A DNA stretch of 14,615 bases from Larix sibirica. Taxonomy: Eukaryota; Streptophyta; Pinopsida; Pinales; Pinaceae. Made by a program: the position numbers and the translations under genes. The DNA is taken from NCBI GenBank assembly GCA_004151065.3, contig NWUY0300023357.1, forward strand, positions 61,190-75,804. Direction: 5' to 3'. The first letter of the stretch is position 1; each line of letters starts with the position of its first letter. The notes under the pieces were generated by a model. That model ran no database searches, was not told the origin of the DNA, and saw only the letters and a program-made list of their open reading frames with translations. Positions 8,151 to 14,615 of the stretch are shown here, one piece after another.

Positions 8151-8560
8151 TGAAGCTTTCTGCAAGTTGAAGCACAAACTTGCAACATCCGTGGAGGTTG
8201 TCATACTTTGAGAAAACATTTGAGGTGCAAATAGATGCATCGGACTATGCCATTGAAGGGGTGTTTACGCAGGAAGGTCACCTAGTGGCCTACGAGAGCA
8301 GGAAATTGCATGAATGGGAATAGAGGTATCACATGCATGAGAAAGAAATGGCATGGTAGTGCATTGCTTGAAGGCATGGAGATATTATCTGTTGGGAAAA
8401 CCATTCATAGAGAAAACATGCAATGTAGCCACAAGCTAATTTGCGATGCAGTCGAAGTTTTCTCCCAAGCAAGCATGATCGAAAGATTTCTTAGTGGAGT
8501 GTGACTTAATGTTGGAGTACTGACCAAGAAGACTCAATGTTGTTGCAGATATGTTGAGTA
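8151..8560 (+). pseudogene. Chromovirus RNase H, broken
   Basis: Frame 2 gives FEVQIDASDYAIEGV with the first catalytic Asp at 8234-8236, then VAYESRKL and the Glu-containing HEKEM (8336-8350). A TAG at 8321-8323 interrupts it. Near 8350-8362 the frame moves to frame 1, which continues CLKAWRYYLLGKPF, then FSPKQA, and ends with VVADMLSRR (Asp codon 8548-8550). Frame 1 holds stops at 8437, 8476 and 8521. RNase H removes the RNA strand during reverse transcription. All the acidic residues I can place are present, but the gene is dead. Confidence 0.85.
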
Positions 8561-9535
8561 GGAGGCCTCAGTTTGCTATCTTAGAGAAGGAGGAACCAGA
8601 TGGACTATTGACATAGGTCATTTCAGACTTGCGACAGAGGATCCATGATGGGTTGAAGAGTGACTCGGTTGCCAGGAAGATCATAAAGTAGGTAAAGGAA
8701 GGCAAGCCATGAATATTTTGGTTGGAGGACGAGTTGTTCTTTGGAGGACGTTTGTATGTGTCGAGATCGGCTAACCGCGGGAGGGAATTGTTGCGGGAGT
8801 GTCATGACTCAACTTGGGTGGGTCATCTCGAGCATCATAGGACCTTATCTCTTTTGGAGAGGGGTTATTACTGGGAGCACATGCGGCAAGACGTAGAGGA
8901 GTATGTCAATACTTGTTTTATATGTCAACAAGATAAGCCTAGCTCTAAGATGAAAGCAGGCACACTCCAATTGCTGCCGATTTTGAAGAAGCCTTGGACG
9001 AGTGTTTCCATGGACTTCATTATGCAGATACCATTTTCGCAAGGGTACGATGGGATCTTCATCGTGGTGGATAGATCTCAAAGTATGCCACGTTTGTGCC
9101 AACAAAAATGCCTTGCAAAGCCGACGATGTAGCGCATTTGTTTTTCAAGCATATTGTGAACTATTGGGGATTGTCGCTGAGTATAGTGTCGAACCAGGAT
9201 ACCCGTTTCATAGGCTGGTTTTAGCAACAGTTGTTTAACTTGGTGGGAACCAAGTTGTTGACAAGCTCAAGTTACCATCCGCAGACGAATGGGAAGATAG
9301 AGCGAATCAATGGCCTCTTGGAGGACTATTTGAGACACTATGTGCAGGCAGATCAATAGATCTAGTCAGAGCTTTTGGATGCGGCTCAGTTCAGCTACAA
9401 TATGCAGACAAGTTCAGTAATATGCTGTAGCCTGTTTGAATTGGCAATGGGGTAGCAACTGTTGATGCCACAGATTGTTGCAGGTGGTTCCTTTGGGCAG
9501 AGCTTGGCGGCTTTGAGCTTTTATGAAGAGTTGGA
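8561..9535 (+). pseudogene. Chromovirus integrase, broken, catalytic Asp lost
   Basis: The N-terminal zinc domain is intact in frame 1: His codons at 8803 and 8824, then CFIC with Cys codons at 8914 and 8923. The catalytic core begins with PWTSVSMDFI (first Asp, 9013-9015). One base appears lost before 9078, and the core continues in frame 3. There the second catalytic Asp has become Asn (AAC, 9192-9194, within VSNQDTRF), while the Glu survives at 9300-9302. The spacing is exactly 35 residues, as in D,D-35-E. Stops occur at 8614, 8689, 8710, 9222, 9357, 9363 and 9453. A further frameshift lies near 9520. The enzyme would insert element DNA into the chromosome; this copy cannot. Confidence 0.9.
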
Positions 9536-10169
9536 AAGACAAATTGGAAATGGCGCACATTCAGATGACGAAGGTAGCTGAGAGGATGAAGAAGTGGGTA
9601 GATCGTAGATGGCATGAATGGAGTTCCAAGTGGGGGACAAAGTTCTTCTCAAGCTTAGTAAGGAGCAATTCACTCCACCGACATGCATGGCAGGTGCATT
9701 GTTGTGGAGATATGATGGGCCTTTCGAAGTGATTGAGAAGATAGGCAAGGTGGCCTACAAGTTGAAGCCCCCGTACCACATGAGCTCATTTCATCCAGTT
9801 TTCTACGTGAGCCAACTCAAGGCATGCCAGTTCGATGGAGATGAACTGGGGAGGAACATGTCAAGCCAAGCACCCACATTGGTAGTGGACCATCGAGATC
9901 ACAAAGTAGAGGAAGAGTTAAGTAACTGTCATGTAAGACATGGGCTGACAATTTGCTTGGACTACTTTGTCAAGTGGAAAGGCTTGCCAAAGGAGGAGAA
10001 CAATTGGGAGTGGAATGAGACACTGTGGAAGACTGAAGAGAATATTCATGCATTCAAGGAAGCACATGGACTCCGTCTGAGACAAAACAAATGGATCCAA
10101 CAGCGTTGTTGGGACAACAAGAAGTTGGGTAGGGGAGGATGTAACGACCTCACCCCAACGCGCGGTTAG
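9523..10169 (+). pseudogene. Integrase C-terminus: GPY/F module and chromodomain
   Basis: Frame 1 from 9523 reads WKDKLEMAHIQMTKVAERMKK up to about 9610. A frameshift leads into a 183-codon open frame at 9618-10169. Its first part, VGDKVLLKLS and then YDGPFEVIEKIGKVAYKL, is the GPY/F module, followed by FHPVFYVSQLKAC. From about residue 90 it becomes a chromodomain, with LDYFVKWKGLPKEENNWEW and a C-terminal helix ending FKEAHGL. In chromoviruses this domain steers integration towards particular chromatin. The frame runs across the polypurine tract and ends 30 bases inside the right LTR. It is the longest unbroken part of pol here, although the ATG at 9618 is probably not a native start. Confidence 0.9.
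10131..10139 (+). other. Polypurine tract
   Basis: The purine run aggggagga directly abuts the TG of the right LTR, the position from which plus-strand DNA synthesis is primed. It lies inside the end of the chromodomain reading frame. Confidence 0.85.
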
Positions 10170-10836
10170 TAGCCCACACCAACCTTGGGGCACGTCGCAT
10201 GGAATTTTTCCACATGGATGGTGGGGCGTGCACCCAACCTTGGAAGGGGTAAGTCACCCAAAGCATGTCCAAGTGGGCGCATCAATAACTTGACTTGCGA
10301 GCTTGGCGGAGGAGCACGTCAAGCACGTCGGAAAGTGGGAGTCGGTATGATGTTACCATGGGTGGAGTGTGCTGGAGGGGAGTGTGCCCAAGCAAACAAA
10401 ATTCCCAGTAGAAGGGAACGGTGGGATCGAAAAACATGTGGAATCACAACTAAGTAAAGTGGACATCTCACATTGGAAGGCTTAGCATGTGGGAGTGAGC
10501 AGCCATAAGGGCGAAACCATTGGGTGCACCCGTGGACCACATTCAAGTATAAAAGGAAGACATGATGATGAACCAAGGCATAAAACCAAGTGTGGACGAG
10601 AAGCACAAGTCAGAGCAACCCACAGGAGCAGACTCGGGTGGGGCACAGTCTCGTAGGGGTAGACTGGGGCTAGTGCGCGGACTGGTGCAGGATTCATAAC
10701 ATTGTTAGGGAGAAGCTTGACATGACAATGCAACAGGAAAAATGTTGGGGTTTCTTGGGAGCTCGCTAGTTGGGTGCTCTCTTTGGTGGCTTGTCTGTGG
10801 ATGCCCCCATCTTGATGTAATTGTAATCTGCTCTTT

Positions 10837-10846
10837 TATATATAAA
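10837..10846 (+). promoter_or_regulatory. TATA box in the 3' LTR
   Basis: The word tatatataaa is a strong TATA-box match, 697 bases into the LTR, at the place of tatagataaa in the left copy. A promoter here would read outward into the sequence at 11157 and beyond. Confidence 0.55.
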
Positions 10847-10913
10847 CAGGGTTTTAGGAACACCCGTCTTGGAGTGCCGCCCTCATATATCTGGTGTCTC
10901 TTGTGTACTGTTG

Positions 10914-10991
10914 CTAAGTGTTGAATGGATAACATGTTGACCGAATAATTGACTAAGTGTTGAATGGATAACATGTTGACTGAATAATTGA
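10914..10991 (+). repeat. 39-bp tandem duplication in the 3' LTR
   Basis: The units 10914-10952 and 10953-10991 are both 39 bases and differ at one position. The left LTR has one copy (6007-6045). The two copies are far more alike than the LTRs are to each other, so the doubling happened in this LTR well after insertion. Confidence 0.85.
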
Positions 10992-11166
10992 CTAAGTAAT
11001 AATTGATAAGTGGTAAAGAGTTTCGGAGGTTAGGCATAGTCTGTTTAACTCCCTACTGGGATGGTCTCACCCTCGGCAATGATCCGAGCAGTGCCACATG
11101 GGTTACCAGAAGACAAAACATAGAGTTTTGAGTCAGGCCGATATGAGCTCGTGACATAAAGGGTAT

Positions 11167-11520
11167 GTACCCCTTCATCTCGTGACTAATAAATATATAT
11201 AAGTATATCGTTATGGGTTCATTGTAATCTCATCATATCAACTATATCAATAATGTATTTTCAATATATATTCTTCTATATTTTGTAGAATTATTCTCTC
11301 TATATTAGAAAATGGACTATTTGCTACATTTGGTGTTAGAGCGTACCCCTTCAGCTCGTGACTAATAAATGTATATAAGTATATCGTTACGAGGTTCATT
11401 GTAATCTCATCTTATCAACTATATCAATCATTTATTTTTAATATATATTCTTCTATATTTTGTAGAATTCTTTTGTCTATAGTAGGGAAAAGGACTATTT
11501 CCTACATTTCGTGTCAGAGC
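11167..11520 (+). repeat. Tandemly doubled LTR 3' end plus PBS, probably Ty1/copia
   Basis: Unit 1 (11167-11342, 176 bases) and unit 2 (11343-11520, 178 bases) are about 90% identical by eye. Each begins gtaccccttca and has a TATA-like tatataagtata about 30 bases in, then an R/U5-like AT-rich part. Each ends with CTACA, a TT spacer and a primer-binding-site match: tggtgttagagc at 11331-11342 and tcgtgtcagagc at 11509-11520, each 10 of 12 against TGGTATCAGAGC. CTACA plus TT plus PBS is a common plant copia LTR junction. No internal coding sequence follows either copy. The family assignment is inferred from the junction style. Confidence 0.75.
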
Positions 11521-13060
11521 TAGAAGTCTTGGGAAAATTTAAGGGTTTATGGCACACACAATCATCACTATTGTTCTATACTTATTGTATTGTACACACC
11601 ACACAACCTCCATAAAAGTTTGTTGTGTTCCATGGGGACACATCCCATAGGTTCGAGGATGTGCCCCCTATGTTTTCCATGCCCTCGGTGCTAGGGAAAT
11701 GTTTTGTCATGCCCCGTAGTTTGTGAAACTTGATGAAACATACAAAGAAACATTTAACCAATGTGGGACATGTTTTGCAAGAAGGGGGGCTTCTAAACAC
11801 CCCCTACCAAAATGCAGGACACTTGGGCACCCCCCTCGATTCTTTCCCCAAAAAACTAAAAATTTAAAAACATAATAAAGTAGAAAACAAAAAACAGAAA
11901 ACTAAATAAAAACTAAACATAATTTCATTTCACATACTTCATGTAGCAAATAGAAGCAGAGGACCAATCCATAGAATTGTCTCTTTGATGCTCATTTGAT
12001 ATTGATTTCTTTTAACAACTTGTATTTTCAATTTCCATTGTCCATTGTTATTTTTCACTTTAACTTTTGACTTTAGATATGATGACCTTAGACTCATTTT
12101 TCTTCACTATTTGTGAGTAATTTACTTTAGTATTTAATCTTTTCTCACTACTATTTAGAATGATGAATCTAAATCGATGTATTTCATTTATGCTTTTGTT
12201 ATAAGTTATAAATTCGAAAACTTGTGCATGCATCATTGATTCAATATGAAATTCAAATATGATAAATCATAAATCATAACAATGGTGATGATGAATCATG
12301 TTTATTATTATATCCTTTCACCATTTGTATTTATTATTTAGCATTTAGTATTTACATTGCACAATCATGAATATACATAGGATGAAGAATTGCTTTATTG
12401 AGACTTTTATGTATTTCATAATTTTAGAAGTAGTGCCCCCTATTCTAAGGACCTTGATGCCCCCTTTCCCTCATGAATTTCCCTAAAATTTTGGTGGTGC
12501 CTCCACATGCCCCCCATGTGCGTTTCTCCACTCTTGCACTCATGTGTCTCCAAAAACATGGTGGAACACTGCAATTTTGTACCCAATAGCCTATTGTATC
12601 ACATATGCTTCAAATCCATACAAGTTTCTAACCTACACTATCAATTCTGTACAATCCATACAACCCAACCATTGACCAATTCACATAGCCTAATATCCAT
12701 ACACTCATGAATTCTATACATTCGCCAATATTTGTACTTGCACTAGCTACCATCATTGTATATTTTAGTACTTCCATTTATAGTTATGTACATGTGTCAA
12801 TACTTCCATACACTGATGTTAGTTTTTAGTCACCAAATTGCAAATAGTATGATGCTATTCTTGTAGCAATCTGTTAATTTGTACACTATCAGTTATGTAT
12901 GCTATCTCCTAAACCATCATCCACAATTTTTTTCTAAAGTCGTATGTTGTGCATTTGTACATTGCCAACTTAACTGTGTATTTATAAATGCATATCTATG
13001 TAGACTTTTACCTACTATCACGTCGCTTTGTAATTTTTTTTACTTTGGTGTTTTGTATTT
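11521..13060. other. AT-rich stretch without a recognisable gene
   Basis: No protein similarity or RNA gene was seen on either strand. A strongly A-rich part lies at about 11847-11926. Two C-rich patches share wording around gtgccccct, at about 11665 and 12434, in the same orientation. The open frames here are short and of ordinary random quality. It may be decayed internal sequence of the copia-like element, but nothing shows it. Confidence 0.5.
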
Positions 13061-13070
13061 TAGGTTGACT

Positions 13071-13145
13071 TTAGCTTATAAGTCAATCAATTAGAAAATA
13101 ACTAAATTCAAAACCTTTGGCTTATAAACCAATTTAGTAAAAGTA
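13071..13145. repeat. Imperfect repeat around cttataa
   Basis: The segment starting ttagcttataagtcaat (13071) is followed 47 bases later by ttggcttataaaccaat (13118). Both continue into ttag and an A run. Similar cttataa words occur in the ends of some plant MITEs, but no terminal inverted repeats or target duplication could be found. Confidence 0.3.
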
Positions 13146-14615
13146 AGGTAAATTAAAGTGGGCCCTACAATAAGCCGTCACCAACATGGATACTGACAAG
13201 GAATCACAACTAGATTTTTATTGCTATGAAGATGAATTTAATAGCACCACGTTAATTATCAATTGAGTTGAGAAATCAGAAAATGTGTTGGGAAAAAATT
13301 GACAAAATTGTGGATAGATTTGACAAGTGATTTGAAGATTCCTAAAAACCATGGTTAAAATTAATAAGGAAGGGATATCATTAACTAGCATAGAGAAGGG
13401 ATTGACCAATCAACTGAAAGTTGAGATGAGTTATCGATAGAACTTGAAACTTAAAAAAATCCATGAATGACTTTGAACTCATCAACCACAATTCATGAAA
13501 TATTTCAAGGAAGAACAAGTGAACCCAATAGATTTAAGGTCAAAACACAAATGATTGAAATTCAAGCATTACAAAAAGTATCACTAGCATCAATCTCATG
13601 CACACTATATTAAAATGAAAATGATGTCTAAAGACTGAACTATTTCTGATCTATAAAATGTTGTGGATATTCCACTGGAATAGTTCGTAACAACAGATCT
13701 TACAACTTTATGCAAACTCTTAGTTATGCAGTGCTACTATGTCACTGTGGCCTATATGGTTACTACATGATCTACTACTTTGTCTGTTATGCTCTAATAT
13801 CCACTCCCTTGTTGTTGCTCAACTATGGAACAATACAATAATACCATAATACCAGAATCCCATTTTCTCTTTGTGGCCCAATATTTAACAATGTCATGAA
13901 AGCCATCTAGGGTTAGTTTTAGGGTTTTTGCATACCTCAACTCACGATTAGGGCTAAGGATTTTGGACCCTACAAAATGTACTTGAAATTCCACATGTGA
14001 CTAGCTCCACATATGTGGGTAAGCGAGTTGATATGGAATCCACTCAGTACCATGGTGGTTAACATGATAGCTAAACTTGCGGGAGCATAACTTCCTCATA
14101 CGAACTTCGATTGAGGTGATCCTTGCGTAGTTGGAAAGATCTCAGAGTGTAGAAAAATGTCGAGGGCCTTAGAAGGTTTTGGACCCCAAATATGCAAAGT
14201 AATACTTGCCCCTAAAATTGGCCCTATAAACCAATTATCCAATCTTCCATCGAGAAAGCGCCAAAATAAGTGACAAATCATATATTGATCATTTTTGGAT
14301 CATACCTCCCCATTTTGGGAGGCTTTTGGTCTCCAAAATATTTTACTAAATGAGGTGAGGTAAATTTTCCTCTACCTTATCCCTGGAGTGTCATTTAGCT
14401 TTGTCTGTAAGTTGTCCTTTCAACCCAACTTGCAAGAGCTCATATTATCCTCGTCTGATTATTTTGGATTTTTTCTGCAAAGCTGTATCTTCTTCTAAAT
14501 TTGCTAGAGCTTCTGGTGCTAAGTTATCTATGTTAAGATATTTAATATTCCATCCTTGTCCTACTTAGCATTATTTTCATTTACCTAGTAGTTGCTGATG
14601 TCATTTCCCCATAGT
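13146..14615. other. AT-rich, repeat-like stretch, no gene recognised
   Basis: No coding similarity was seen. The part from about 14030 to 14350 (gcgggagcataacttcctca, gttggaaagatctc, cataccttcccc-like wording) resembles non-coding internal sequence often met in high-copy plant LTR elements. This is recollection of style, not a match I can prove. Short minus-strand open frames at 13224-13409, 13794-13994 and 14096-14281 show no domain. Confidence 0.35.

Larger units (their letters stand above)
5214..11156 (+). mobile_element. Full-length, inactive Ty3/gypsy chromovirus
   Basis: The element is 5943 bases long, with direct LTRs of 1006 and 1017 bases that both start TGTAACG and end TGACA. A primer-binding site follows the left LTR after two bases, and a purine tract abuts the right LTR. 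Between them lie protease, reverse transcriptase, RNase H, integrase and a chromodomain, the domain order that defines Ty3/gypsy chromoviruses. No gag is recognisable. Flanking 5-mers are ACAAG on the left and TAAAG on the right, agreeing at only three positions, so a target-site duplication is possible but eroded. The pol frame is broken many times, so the copy cannot move by itself. Confidence 0.93.
10140..11156 (+). repeat. 3' LTR of the chromovirus
   Basis: It starts TGTAACGACC next to the purine tract and ends CGTGACA. It is 11 bases longer than the left LTR, partly because of a doubled 39-base segment (10914-10991) and other small indels. About 79% identity to the left copy over the first 119 aligned bases indicates an old insertion. 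Confidence 0.92.

Noticed and set aside
12879-13094. 71-codon open frame rich in Cys, Leu and Phe that could suggest a membrane protein
   Set aside because: The composition follows from T-rich DNA. No start context, domain or splice pattern supports it.
1-14615. Prokaryotic-type systems, CRISPR arrays, or a new defence or toxin locus
   Set aside because: There are no regularly spaced repeats, no operon-like genes with ribosome binding sites, and the identifiable sequences are plant retrotransposons and one eukaryotic exon.

Overview
This window looks like nuclear DNA of a seed plant with a large, transposon-rich genome. The evidence is one spliced exon of a eukaryotic nuclear gene with a plant-like 3' splice site, plus long AT-rich non-coding stretches and decayed LTR retrotransposons with plant-type primer-binding sites. 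A gymnosperm would fit the style of the repeats, but that is a guess.

Layout, left to right. Positions 1-1334 are non-coding and best read as an intron. Positions 1335-1500 hold the last exon of a LepA/EF4-type organellar translation factor (GUF1), with an open frame ending in TAA; it is the only sequence here that looks like a host gene. Positions 1501-2500 are its 3' UTR and downstream flank. Positions 2501-4560 hold pieces of older retroelements: an LTR-like segment, a short tandem array beside a TATA-like box, a weak primer-binding-site match, a tRNA-like SINE promoter on the minus strand, and a broken Ty3/gypsy gag with a 48-bp tandem duplication. Positions 4561-5213 are non-coding.

Positions 5214-11156 are a complete but dead Ty3/gypsy chromovirus of 5.94 kb. 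Its order is LTR, PBS, short leader, protease, reverse transcriptase, RNase H, integrase, GPY/F module plus chromodomain, polypurine tract, LTR. It has no recognisable gag, the pol frame is broken by about five frameshifts and more than a dozen stops, and the integrase catalytic triad has an Asp-to-Asn change. The LTRs differ at 25 of the first 119 aligned bases (about 79% identity, hand count), so the insertion is old.

Positions 11167-11520 are two tandem copies, about 90% identical by eye, of the 3' end of an LTR together with its primer-binding site, from a different element that is probably Ty1/copia. Positions 11521-14615 are AT-rich, with no convincing gene.

The parts do not form a cooperating system. 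The picture is the 3' end of a housekeeping gene beside nested and decayed retrotransposons, almost all on the + strand. I found no rRNA, functional tRNA, CRISPR or bacterial-type operon.
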